A stretch of DNA of 51,832 bases. Source: Planctomycetota bacterium (lineage in GTDB: Bacteria; Planctomycetota; UBA11346). Made by a program: the position numbers and the translations under genes. The stretch covers positions 1 through 51,832 of the forward strand of contig JACDEI010000038.1 of NCBI GenBank assembly GCA_013816485.1, given 5' to 3'. Position 1 is the first letter of the stretch. Every line of letters starts with the position of its first letter. Below are positions 34,245-44,200 of this stretch, in pieces. The notes under the pieces are model-generated. The model did not search any database and was not told the DNA's origin. It saw nothing but the letters and a program-made list of their open reading frames with translations.

Positions 34245-35934
34245 CCTTCCCGGACATCACCCGGCGCACGCGTGGCAGGTTCGTATAGCTGGTGTCGACC
34301 ATCCCGTCGGCGAACGCCTGCTCGATCAGCGGCAGGCATTCCACTGCGTGCAGGGCGGCCAGGTGCACGATCGCTGAGCCCCGGCTGGTGGCGCGGTTCA
34401 TCTGCGAATCAGCCACCACCCAGCGCAGGCGTTCGATCACCGTCGCACGGGTGCATGAGGTACGCTCCGCGACAAGCACCAAGATGTGCTGCAAAGACAG
34501 CAGCGGCGACTCGTCATCATCCGTGTCGACGAAGCGGCGGTGATGCTCATCCATGGCCTGGGTCAGAGCCGCGGCACCAAAGCGGGCAATTACCACCGGC
34601 AGTTCCTCGAAGTCCCAATCGCTCACCTCCGGATCCAGCAACGTGGCGAACAACGCCGGTAGGCTACGCGCATCGCCGATCTGAGCCAACGCACGCCACG
34701 CATGGATCGGTGCGAACGCCTCCGCGATCTGCGAATCGACCTGACGAAAGACCGGATCGCTCAGCATCCGTTCGAGCTGCTCGCGCTGTTCCGGCTCGAT
34801 GCCATGCGCCTGCCGGTAGTCGATCGCGTCGATCTTGCCGAGTGCGGATTCGCCCAGGCCCAGCAACGCCACCACCGGACCGCTGTAGGTCGCCAAGGCG
34901 CTGGCCTGATCCTGGTCAGTCATCCATGGCATCCCGTCGTTCATCCACCCCTCGAAGTCGTCCAAGTCGTCGATCAGTGGCCCCAGGCCATGGGCGATGG
35001 CGGCGGCTTCCAAACCCATGCCACCCGTCGCCTGCACCAACCCGCGTTCCTCCGCCTCTGCCATCACCTGGCGACGCAACAGTGGGTTCATACGGAAGGC
35101 CTGCGTCAGCCATTGGGCGGCCGGGCGCAGATCGTTCTGCTGCAGGGCCAACAGACCATCCAACACCATCCGCCCGAGGTCGCGGGTGGTCACCGCCTCG
35201 CGCAGGCTCCGCGCACAACGCCAGCGCGTCTCCTCGTCGAACTGGCTGAACGCTTCGCCAGCGATGTGCCAGACCGCGAGGTGATCGTACAAGCCGATGC
35301 GCCGCAGCACTGCCACCAGGTCATCGACGGCACGGTCATCCACCAACAACATGGCCAACTCATCGAGCACACGCAGGAACGGCCGGGCGCTCACCAGCAG
35401 GGTGAGTCGACCGCCGGTGCGGTCGACCTGCCGCTGATCGAGGGTCGCAGCGACGGTCTCGCTCAGGTCCAGCAAGCGGGCACGTATCCCGACCCGATCC
35501 TGCCCCGGCGTCTGGCAGATGCGCATCCTGAGCGCATCGACACACGCGGGGTCGATGGTGAGCGCCGCCTTCACCAGTTGCAGGCTCCGTTCCTCATTCG
35601 GCACTTCCATCGCCTGATACGCCAGCTCCTGCGCGCGTTCGCTGGGTGACGCATCCGCGGCTTCCCCAGGTCCGACGACCGGATCGAGGGCGTCCGCAGC
35701 GGCAGCAGCCAAAGCGAGTTCCGGCAACCCCACCACCCAATCGCCCGTGCGCAGCGCATAGCCGCGCAACCACCGTTCAGCAGCAAAAGAGACCTTCGGG
35801 CCGAACGACGGCAGGTCATCCAACCAGCGATCGGTGATCTGCGGGGGCAGCACCTTTCGCTGGTGTTTTTCCTGCCGGATGCGCTCCTGGCGTTGCTTCT
35901 TTTTGCGCTCGGCCTTTTTCGATTTCTTGCTCAT
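34240..35934 (-). CDS. Uncharacterised protein with basic N-terminus, helical-repeat-like
   Basis: A 564-residue protein starting MSKKSKKAERKKKQRQ, so its first 30 residues are extremely basic; there is no signal peptide. The remainder is helix-rich with TPR/HEAT-like stretches (ERSLQLVKAALTIDPACVDA, LLALQQNDLRPAAQWLTQAF, AALTQAMDEHHRRF, IVHLAALHAVECLPLIEQAF). No enzyme motif is recognised. It is divergent from hsdM across 114 bp, and its stop codon falls at the edge of the typA fragment. A role linked to the restriction system or to nucleic-acid binding is possible, but there is no direct evidence. Confidence 0.72.
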   Translation of the reverse strand: MSKKSKKAERKKKQRQERIRQEKHQRKVLPPQITDRWLDDLPSFGPKVSFAAERWLRGYALRTGDWVVGLPELALAAAAADALDPVVGPGEAADASPSERAQELAYQAMEVPNEERSLQLVKAALTIDPACVDALRMRICQTPGQDRVGIRARLLDLSETVAATLDQRQVDRTGGRLTLLVSARPFLRVLDELAMLLVDDRAVDDLVAVLRRIGLYDHLAVWHIAGEAFSQFDEETRWRCARSLREAVTTRDLGRMVLDGLLALQQNDLRPAAQWLTQAFRMNPLLRRQVMAEAEERGLVQATGGMGLEAAAIAHGLGPLIDDLDDFEGWMNDGMPWMTDQDQASALATYSGPVVALLGLGESALGKIDAIDYRQAHGIEPEQREQLERMLSDPVFRQVDSQIAEAFAPIHAWRALAQIGDARSLPALFATLLDPEVSDWDFEELPVVIARFGAAALTQAMDEHHRRFVDTDDDESPLLSLQHILVLVAERTSCTRATVIERLRWVVADSQMNRATSRGSAIVHLAALHAVECLPLIEQAFADGMVDTSYTNLPRVRRVMSGKG

Positions 35935-36048
35935 GGGTCGCCTGCGGTGGGCGCGGACGTTCCAAGGCAATGGTACGAACGCAATCGCTCAGGCGCTGCT
36001 GCCCAGGTGCCCCATGGCCATAGGGCCGTTGGCCCTAGCATCCGCGCC

Positions 36049-38112
36049 GTGCCCAGACGACCCGACGCCGACATCCTGCTCGCCCACGTCCCGACCGGTG
36101 GTTCCATCGGCAATCAGCGCCTGCGCACGACGCTGGGGTGGGAGGAAGACCGTTACGAAAAAGTCCGTGATGCACTGGTGGAGGACGGCCTGCTGGTGAA
36201 GGGACGTGGACGCGGTGGTTCGTTGCAGCGCGCCGCGCCGGCAGCAAGGACGTCCGCCAAGCCGACGGTGGCTGGCGCTCATCCCACAAAAACCAAAGCT
36301 CGCATGCCCAAGTCCACCAAGTCAGTAGTCCGTGTTGCCGAATCGGCGACCGCGTATGCCGCTCGTCCTGCACCTAAGTCATCCACCGGCTTCACTGGCT
36401 GGACCGCGCCGGCCCAGCGCGATGCGAACAACGCCACGATGGAGCGTCAGTTGTGGGACGCGGCGGATGAACTGCGCGCCAACTCGGATCTGAAGTCGTC
36501 GCAGTATTCCACGCCGGTGTTGGGACTGGTGTTCCTGCGCTTCGCCGACGTGCGGTTCCAGGCCAAGCGCCGGGAATTGGCAGCGGAAGGTGCCAGCTCG
36601 CGCCGTGGCTCACGGGTCGAGCAAGTGGGTGCCTATCACGCTGCGGGCGTGATCTTCCTGCCTGAAACTGCGCGTTGGGAACATTTGCTGACGCTGCCGG
36701 AAGGAGCCGGCGCTGGCAAGGCGGTGAACACCGCGATGAAACTGATCGAAGACGCCAATCCACAACTGGCCGGCGCACTGCCGCGCAGCTACGAACTGTT
36801 CGACGGCCTGCTGCTGAAAAATCTTCTGCGCAAGCTGAGCGAAATCCCAGCCGACCTCGGCTTCGACGCTTTTGGGCGCATCTACGAATACTTCCTTGGC
36901 GAGTTCGCCATGAGCGAAGGCCAGGGCGGCGGCGAGTTCTACACCCCATCCAGCATCGTGCGCCTGTTGGTGGAGGTGCTCGAACCCTTCGGCGGCAGCA
37001 TCCTCGATCCGGCCTGTGGTTCAGGTGGCATGTTCGTGCAGTCGGCGCAGTTCGTCGCGCACCATCATCGCATGCAGCCGCAGGCTGCGGGGAAACCGCA
37101 CCCTGCGCCGCTGCGCATCCACGGCCAAGAGAAGGAGAGCGCCACCGCCGCGCTTTGCCGCATGAACTTGGCGATGCACGGCCTGGAAGGCGACATCAAG
37201 CAGGCGATCACCTATTACGATGACGCGCACCGTTCGACGGGACGTTTCGACTACGTGCTGGCCAATCCGCCCTTCAACGTCGACAACATCGACAAGACCC
37301 GCTTGGCGGGTGGCGTGGGCAAACCCGGTGATCGTTTCCCCTTCGGCGTGCCGACGGTGGACAACGGCAATTACTTATGGATCTCGCTGTTCGCTTCGGC
37401 GCTGAATGCGCGGGGACGAGCGGGGTTCGTGATGGCCAACTCCGCCAGCGACGCGCGTGGCAGTGAACTGGCGATCAGACAACAGCTCATCCGCGATAGC
37501 TACGTCGACGTGATGGTGGCGGTCGGGCCCAACATGTTCTACACCGTCACGCTGCCGGTGACCTTGTGGTTCTTCGATCGTGGTCGGCGTGGCACGCCGC
37601 GCGCGGATCACGTGTTGTTCATCGATGCCCGGCAGATCTTCCGCCAGATCGACCGGGCGCATCGTGATTGGACTGATGCGCAGATCGGATTCCTCAGTGC
37701 GATCGTGCGCTTGTATCGTGGTGAGTCGGTGACCGATGTGGTCGGTGGCGACGAGACGCAGACGAAGCTGCGGGAGTTCTTCCACCCCGGGATCGCCGGC
37801 GTCTCGCCGGCTCGCGATGTCGACCACCAAAACCCAGCCGGCGAGACGCCGGCGATCCCGGGGGGCAGTCTCATCTACCGCGACGTCCCTGGTCTGTGCA
37901 AAGCCGCGACGCTGACGGACATCGAGGCGCAGGGGTGGTCGTTGAATCCGGGGCGGTATGTGGGGATATCGGGTGAAGCCTCCGTAAGCGAAGAGAACTT
38001 TCAGCAATCGATGTCCACCTCGATCCAGCAATTCAAGAAGCTTTTGGAGGAAAGCCGCACCCTGGAGACAGCCATTCTGAATAACGCCACGAATCTCATG
38101 CAGGATCCATGA
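36049..38112 (+). CDS. hsdM: Type I restriction-modification DNA methyltransferase subunit
   Basis: About 687 residues from GTG 36049 (VPRRPDADILLAHVP). The first 60 residues look like a winged-helix module (RLRTTLGWEEDRYEKVRDAL, VEDGLLVKGRGRGGSL) that precedes the usual HsdM N-terminal helical domain (MERQLWDAADELRANSDLKS, VLGLVFLRFADVRFQ). The N6-adenine methylase motifs are LDPACGSGGMF (SAM binding, about 318-328) and LANPPFN (catalytic, about 402-408). The subunit methylates adenine in the site chosen by HsdS and is needed for restriction too. Near the C-terminus, at 37785-37863, a perfect palindrome is inserted in frame and adds about 26 residues (PGIAGVSPA to AGETPAIPG). The gene overlaps hsdS by 4 bp. 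Confidence 0.93.
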   Translation: MPRRPDADILLAHVPTGGSIGNQRLRTTLGWEEDRYEKVRDALVEDGLLVKGRGRGGSLQRAAPAARTSAKPTVAGAHPTKTKARMPKSTKSVVRVAESATAYAARPAPKSSTGFTGWTAPAQRDANNATMERQLWDAADELRANSDLKSSQYSTPVLGLVFLRFADVRFQAKRRELAAEGASSRRGSRVEQVGAYHAAGVIFLPETARWEHLLTLPEGAGAGKAVNTAMKLIEDANPQLAGALPRSYELFDGLLLKNLLRKLSEIPADLGFDAFGRIYEYFLGEFAMSEGQGGGEFYTPSSIVRLLVEVLEPFGGSILDPACGSGGMFVQSAQFVAHHHRMQPQAAGKPHPAPLRIHGQEKESATAALCRMNLAMHGLEGDIKQAITYYDDAHRSTGRFDYVLANPPFNVDNIDKTRLAGGVGKPGDRFPFGVPTVDNGNYLWISLFASALNARGRAGFVMANSASDARGSELAIRQQLIRDSYVDVMVAVGPNMFYTVTLPVTLWFFDRGRRGTPRADHVLFIDARQIFRQIDRAHRDWTDAQIGFLSAIVRLYRGESVTDVVGGDETQTKLREFFHPGIAGVSPARDVDHQNPAGETPAIPGGSLIYRDVPGLCKAATLTDIEAQGWSLNPGRYVGISGEASVSEENFQQSMSTSIQQFKKLLEESRTLETAILNNATNLMQDP
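37785..37863. repeat. Perfect 28-bp-arm palindrome inserted in frame in hsdM
   Basis: The left arm (37785-37812, beginning CCCCGGGATCGCCGGCGTCT) and the right arm (37836-37863) are exact reverse complements, separated by 23 bp. The element is translated as part of HsdM (GIAGVSPA and AGETPAIPG at its two ends). It resembles widely dispersed REP/MITE-type palindromes that leave an open frame when they land in genes. Confidence 0.95.
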
Positions 38113-39320
38113 CCAATCTTTGGCTCAATCCAGCCGATGTGCCATCGTTCCCGACTGATTGGCGCGTCATGCCAACGGAGGAGGCATCTATCCAACTTCC
38201 AGTTGGTCTACGGTATGATGCCAGAACAGTGAGTCCTGTCGGAGCCATCCCTGTCGTTGATCAGTCACAAGGTGGTTTCCTTGGGTTTCACAACGACCCA
38301 CCGGGCGTCGTCGTCACTCAAGACCATCCGGTGGTGACGTTTGCCAATCACACCTGCGCACTACGTCTTTTTCGAGAGCCCTTCTCATGCATCCAGAATG
38401 TGTTCCCGAAAATCGGACGGGATGGAATCTGCGACACCACTTTCTTTTATTACGCCTCGCAAGGCCGGGTGACCCTCACAGACTACAAAGGCCATCACCC
38501 GCTCTTCCGACGAGCGCTCATCCCCATTCCTCCGCTTTCCATCCAACGTCGCATCGCCGCCATCCTCTCCGCCTACGACGACCTAATCGACAACCACCGC
38601 CGGCGCATCCGCCTCCTGGAAGAGATGGCTCGCCGCCTCTACCGCGAGTGGTTCGTCCACTTCCGCTATCCCGGCCACGAATCCGTACCGCTGGTTTGCG
38701 GCGAACAAGGCGAGTCACCCAATGGATGGCAATGGCAGTCGCTTGATGACCTCGCTCAGGTCAATGCCAACCAATTGTCCGAGCGTGGTCTCCCACCTAA
38801 CATCTACTACATCGACATCGCTTCCGTGAGCCCAGGGCAAATCGACACTATCAGCGAAATTCCAGCGAACGATGCTCCAGGTCGTGCGCGACGCGTGGTA
38901 GCCGATGGTGATATCCTGTGGTCATGCGTACGCCCCAATAGGCGATCATACGCCGTCGTTCTGCAACCTGACAAGCACACCATCGCATCCACTGGTTTTG
39001 CAGTTCTCTCTGCAAAGACAGTCCCCTGGACTTATCTGTATGCTTCTGTGACCACCGAAGCATTTGTGGGATACCTGTCAGGACGAGCCCAAGGAGCTGC
39101 GTATCCAGCTGTAAAAGCTGCCGATTTCCAAAACGCCACCATCCTCCACCCCGATGATGCCGTGTTATCCCGTTTCCATGAAGAAACCGAACCACTCCAT
39201 CGGTTGGCAGAAAATATTCGTCGTCAAATCACCAACCTCCGCCGCACCCGCGACCTCCTCCTCCCCCGCCTGATGTCCGGCCGCCTCTCCGTCGCCGCCG
39301 CCGAAGCCGCCGTGCCATGA
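38109..39320 (+). CDS. hsdS: Type I restriction-modification specificity subunit
   Basis: A 403-residue protein with the two-repeat HsdS layout. Target recognition domain 1 (about 1-140) is followed by conserved region 1 (LIPIPPLSIQRRIAAILSAY, DDLIDNHRRRIRLLEEMARR, LYREWFVHFRYPGHE; about 137-191). Recognition domain 2 (about 205-345) is followed by conserved region 2 (RRQITNLRRTRDLLLPRLMS, GRLSV) at the C-terminus. It determines the bipartite DNA target of the HsdRMS complex. Its ATG overlaps the hsdM stop, and its own stop overlaps the next gene's ATG (ATGA in both cases), so the three genes are translationally coupled. The TRD1 region has somewhat lower GC than its neighbours, as is common in exchangeable specificity genes. 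Confidence 0.93.
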   Translation: MTNLWLNPADVPSFPTDWRVMPTEEASIQLPVGLRYDARTVSPVGAIPVVDQSQGGFLGFHNDPPGVVVTQDHPVVTFANHTCALRLFREPFSCIQNVFPKIGRDGICDTTFFYYASQGRVTLTDYKGHHPLFRRALIPIPPLSIQRRIAAILSAYDDLIDNHRRRIRLLEEMARRLYREWFVHFRYPGHESVPLVCGEQGESPNGWQWQSLDDLAQVNANQLSERGLPPNIYYIDIASVSPGQIDTISEIPANDAPGRARRVVADGDILWSCVRPNRRSYAVVLQPDKHTIASTGFAVLSAKTVPWTYLYASVTTEAFVGYLSGRAQGAAYPAVKAADFQNATILHPDDAVLSRFHEETEPLHRLAENIRRQITNLRRTRDLLLPRLMSGRLSVAAAEAAVP

Positions 39321-40957
39321 CCGCCGAAGGCATCACCTACGATCGCAAGGCCCTGGCGGCGGTGCAGGGCAAGACCGCCGACTGGAACGAACTGGCCAAG
39401 GATGCGGTGGCCTTCGCCAGCGCGCGCGGTGGCACCATCGACATCGGTATTCCGGATGACGTGACCGAACCACCCAGCCATCAGCGCATCGATCCCACGC
39501 TGGTTGAACGGGCGCGCAAACGCCTGGGTGAATTGACGGTGAACGTCGGCGTCCGGTCGGATATCATCACCTGCGCCAATGGCGGCGAGGTACTGCGCCT
39601 GACCGTCGCGCGATCGACCGCGGTCCCCTGCCGCAATGACGGCAAACACTTCCTGCGTGTCGATGACACCAGCCGCCCGATAATGGGCGAGGACGTCCGT
39701 CGCTTGGCGATGGAAAGCACCGCCACGCCATGGGAATTGCTGGGGAGCGGGATCGCCCGCGATGACGCCGACGCAGCACCCACTGCCAGACTGGTCGCCC
39801 GCCTGCGCGCCAGCGATCGGGTGAAGGCCACGGTGAAGGAGAAGAGCGACCGCGAACTGCTGGAGCACTACTACCTGAGTGCCGGACGTGAACTGACCCA
39901 CCTGGGTGTGCTGATGATCGGGCAACCACTGCACCGCGCCCGCCTGGGCACCGCACCGGTCATCCAGGCCATCGCCTATGACGAGCGCGGCGAGAAGGTG
40001 GCGAAATGGTCGTGGGATGATCACGCCCTGTCGCCGATCGAGTTGTTGGAGGCGGTGTGGACGACGGTGCCGGCATTCCGCGAGAGCTACGAACTGCCGC
40101 AGGGGTTCCTGCGGGTGTCGGTGCCCGCGTTCGATGAACGGGTGATCCGCGAGGCGCTGGTGAATGCACTGGTCCACCGGCCCTACAACCAACGCGGTGA
40201 TTTGTTCCTGAACCTGTACCCTGATCGCCTGGTCTTGGTAAATCCCGGCCTGCTGCCGTTGGGGGTGACGCCGAGCAACGTGCTGCACACCACGGTTCGC
40301 CGCAACGAACAGATGGCGCGTCTGTTCCACGACCTGCACCTGATGGAACGCGAAGGCAGTGGTTTCGATCTGATGTACGCGACGCAACTTGCCCAGGGCA
40401 AGGCGGTGCCCGTGCTGCGCGAAGGCCCGGATCGGGTCGAGGTGGAGATTACGCGACGGGTGATGAAGCCCGAAGTGGTGGCATTGTTGACCAAGGCCGA
40501 TGAGGCTTTGCAACTCACGCAGCGTGAGCGCATCGCGCTTGGCCTGTTGGCGCTGCATGACGGCCTGACCCTGCGCGATCTGGCAAATCATCTGGAGCTT
40601 GAAGACACTGCTGCTGCTGCCACCTGGCTTGGCCGTCTGCCTGACATGGGCGTCGTGCTGACGTCCGGACGGACCAAGGGCACGCGTTACTTCATCGCGC
40701 CGACAACCCTTCAGCAGTTGGACTTCACACAACCGACCACCCTGGCCCGCATACCACCACATCGCCTGGATGCCCTGGTGCTTGAGGATCTGGGGCGCTA
40801 CCCAGGGTCACGACGGGGCGAGATCCATGAGCGCATCGGCAGCGAGATCAGCGTCCTCCATCTGAAGTCGAGTCTGAGCCGTCTGGTTGCCGCCAAGCGC
40901 ATCCGCTTTGAAGGCGAACGGCGGGGACGTCGGTATTGGTCGGCCGACGCGGTCTAA
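39317..40957 (+). CDS. AlbA_2 (Schlafen-like) / HATPase-type ATP-binding protein in the RM operon
   Basis: A 546-residue protein. Residues about 10-130 fit an AlbA_2/Schlafen-like domain (ELAKDAVAFASARGGTIDIG, HFLRVDDTSRPI). Residues about 260-390 fit a C-terminal HATPase_c_4-like domain (VIREALVNALVHRPYNQRGD, LYPDRLVLVNPGLLP, MEREGSGFDLMY). The remaining about 150 residues resemble winged helices (LTLRDLANHLELEDTAAAAT, RRGEIHERIG). Such proteins are often encoded inside type I restriction loci, where a regulatory or accessory defence role is suspected. It overlaps hsdS by 4 bp and precedes hsdR by 270 bp, so it is clearly part of the cluster. Confidence 0.87.
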   Translation: MTAEGITYDRKALAAVQGKTADWNELAKDAVAFASARGGTIDIGIPDDVTEPPSHQRIDPTLVERARKRLGELTVNVGVRSDIITCANGGEVLRLTVARSTAVPCRNDGKHFLRVDDTSRPIMGEDVRRLAMESTATPWELLGSGIARDDADAAPTARLVARLRASDRVKATVKEKSDRELLEHYYLSAGRELTHLGVLMIGQPLHRARLGTAPVIQAIAYDERGEKVAKWSWDDHALSPIELLEAVWTTVPAFRESYELPQGFLRVSVPAFDERVIREALVNALVHRPYNQRGDLFLNLYPDRLVLVNPGLLPLGVTPSNVLHTTVRRNEQMARLFHDLHLMEREGSGFDLMYATQLAQGKAVPVLREGPDRVEVEITRRVMKPEVVALLTKADEALQLTQRERIALGLLALHDGLTLRDLANHLELEDTAAAATWLGRLPDMGVVLTSGRTKGTRYFIAPTTLQQLDFTQPTTLARIPPHRLDALVLEDLGRYPGSRRGEIHERIGSEISVLHLKSSLSRLVAAKRIRFEGERRGRRYWSADAV

Positions 40958-41227
40958 GTTATGGTTGGGTTCCTGCCAAATCCGCGGCAACTGCGTGAAG
41001 TATCGGCGACGATATCCCATAAGTAGCCTTCCTGCCAGTGGATATATGGATTTGAATCCGTCATACAAAACCATATGGGTTGCCAAACCCGCCTTCCGCT
41101 TATCGGAAACGAAGACGGACGGATGGCCTAACGACCTGTGTTGACTGGGGTTGTTATCGACACGTAAGCGTACCGCCGTACGCCGCCCCTTTGCATCGCG
41201 CCACCGCATCCCCACCGTGGGTGCGCG

Positions 41228-44200
41228 ATGCCGGGCAACACCGAAGCTGATCTGGTAGAACGTCCAGCACTGGAGTTGTTGGCAGGCCTGGACTGGCAGA
41301 TCGCCACCGGTGAGAACGAGACTTTTGGCGACGATGGGACGTTGGGCCGGAGCTCCGCCAGCGAGGCGGTCTTGCTGCCGCGCCTGCGCGCGGCGTTGAT
41401 ACGGCTGAATCCTGATCTGCATGCCGATGGACTTGCCCAGGCGCTGGCGGTGCTGACGCGCGATCGCGGATCGATGACGCAGATCACTGGCAATCGCGAG
41501 GTGTACGCACTGATCAAAGACGGCGTGCCAGTGCAGGTGCCGGATGCGCGTGGTGGACGCGAGACCGTGCGCGTGCGCGTGGTCGACTGGCGCGAAGCGG
41601 CGGCCAATGATTTCCTGGCGGTGGCGCAACTTACAGTGCAGGGACCGCTCTACACCTGCCGGCCCGACATCGTCGGGTTCGTCAACGGCCTGCCATGGGT
41701 GCTGATCGAGTGCAAGGCACCGACCGTGCCGGTGCGCCGGGCGTTCGAGGACAACCTGACCAGCTACAAACATGCGCAGAACGGCGTGCCACGGTTGTGC
41801 GCGTACAACGCGCTGATGATCGCCACCAACGGCGTCGATGGGCGGGTCGGCAGCCTGACCGCCGACTGGGATCGTTTCGGTGAATGGAAACGCATCGCCA
41901 GCGAGGATGAACCACGGCGCGTGTCGTTGGAGGTGCTGCTGCACGGCGTGTGCGATCGCGCACGGCTGCTGGATCTGGTGGAGAACTTCACGCTCTTCGC
42001 CGATTTCCCAGGTGGAACAGTGAAGATCCTGGGACAGAACCATCAGGTCATCGGCGTCAATGCGGCGGTGCAGGCGTTGGGAACCAAACCGGCAGACGAT
42101 CAGCGTCTCGGCGTGTTCTGGCACACCCAGGGCAGCGGGAAAAGTTTCGCCATGGTGTTCTTCGCCCAGAAGGTGCTGCGGACGCTGCCAGGATCATGGA
42201 CCTTTGTGGTGGTCACCGATCGCACCGAGTTGGACGAGCAGATCGCTCGCACCTTTGCCCGCGTCGGCGCGGTGAGCGAGACTGAAAGCACGACCTGTCG
42301 TGCCGGTAGCGCTGATGAATTGCGCACGCTGCTACGCGGCAATCACCGCTACGTCTTCACCCTGATCCACAAGTTCCGTAGTGATGGCGATGCACCGCAT
42401 CCACGCGTGTCAGATCGCCGCGACATCATCGTGCTGGCAGACGAGGCGCACCGCAGTCAGTACGATCGTTTGGCGCTCAACATGCGCAGCGCGTTGCCTC
42501 AAGCGCGCTACTTGGCCTTCACCGGTACGCCGCTGATCGCTGGCGAAGAGGCGACGCGCCAAGTGTTCGGTGATTATGTGTCGGTCTACAACTTCCAGCA
42601 GTCGGTCCAGGACGGCGCGACGGTGCCGCTCTACTACGAAAATCGCACGCCCGAACTGCGCATCACCAATCCGGACCTGGATGAGGAGCTGCTAACGACA
42701 CTCGAAGCCGCCGATTTGGACGAGGATCAGGAACAGGCCATCGCGCGCGCACTCGGCCGGCAGTATCAGGTGCTGACGCGCGACCGCCGCCTGGATACCA
42801 TCGCGGCGGACATCGTGCGACATTTTCCGGGGCGCGGTTTTGTCGGCAAGGCGATGGTGGTGTCGCTCGACAAGGCCACGGCGCTGAGGATGTACGACAA
42901 GGTGCGCGCCTGCTGGAACACGGAGCGGCAACGAGTGGAAGCGACCTTGGCGGATACGTTTAACCTGGATGCCAACGCCGTCGACGACCTGAAGCGCCGA
43001 CTGACCGTGCTCACCACTACTGATATGGCGGTGGTGGTTTCCCCAGGGCAAAACGAGATCGAACACCTGCGAAAACTCGGCCTGGACATCGCGCCGCATC
43101 GCAAGCGCATGATCGATGAGGATCTAGAGGAGCTGTTCAAAGAACCCGCACATCCCCTGCGCTTGGTATTCGTCTGCGCCATGTGGTTGACTGGTTTCGA
43201 TGCGCCGAGCTGTTCGACGGTGTACCTCGATAAGCCGATGCGAAACCACACGCTGATGCAGACCATCGCGCGCGCCAACCGCGTGTGGGGGGAAGATAAG
43301 AAGTGCGGTCTGATCGTCGACTACGCCAACGTCTTTGCCTCGCTGGAGAAGGCCCTGGCGCTGTACGGAGCCGGTAGTGATGGCGAACGACCGGTGGAAG
43401 ACAAAGCCGCCCTGGTGGCGGACCTGGCACAAGCGGTCGACGAGGCCGAGGCACTGTGCCGGCGGCATGGCGTGGAAATCGGTCGTCTGATCGCTGTGAG
43501 CGGCTTGGAGCGGACGCGCTTGTTGGCCGAAGCGGTCGAAGCGTTGATCGCCCCGGATGTTGTGCGTCAGGACTTCCTGGCAGCGGCGCGAACGGCCCGC
43601 ACCGTGTACCAAGCGGTGCTGCCGGATCTGCGCGCTGAACCGTTCGCTGAGCGGGTCGGCATGCTGCATGAAGTCGCCGAGACCATCCGGGCGCGACTGT
43701 TCCGCTCGATCGATATCGACGAGGTGTTGCTGGCGATGCAGCGAGTGCTCGACCAGGGTGTCGACGCCGATCGCGCTGCCGAAGATGCGCGACAGATCGA
43801 CCTGTCGCGCATCGATTTCGCCGCCCTCAGCCGACACTTCGCCACCAGCCCCACGCAGCGGACCGATCTGGCGACGCTGCAACAGGCGGTGCGCCGACGC
43901 CTGGAACGCATGATCCACCTCAACCGTTCACGGGCGGAGTACCTCGGCCGTTTTGAGCGCCTGCTGGAGGACTACAACGCTGGCAGCCGGACGATCGAGG
44001 ATCTGTTTCAGGAACTGTTGGGTTTGTCGCAGTCGCTCGACGACGAGGCAGTTCGCCATGTACGTGAGCACCTGAGCGAGGAAGAATTGACGATCTTCGA
44101 CCTGCTCACCCAGCCGGATCCGGTGTTGAGTCCACAGGAACGTGAGGCCGTGAAGCGTGTAGCCCGTGCGTTGTTAGAACGACTTCAGCGCCTGCTTGCC

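Noticed and set aside
39224..42124. Long minus-strand frames across hsdS, the ATPase-type gene and hsdR
   Set aside because: They are Gln/His/Arg-rich mirror frames of a coupled operon with full motifs on the plus strand.
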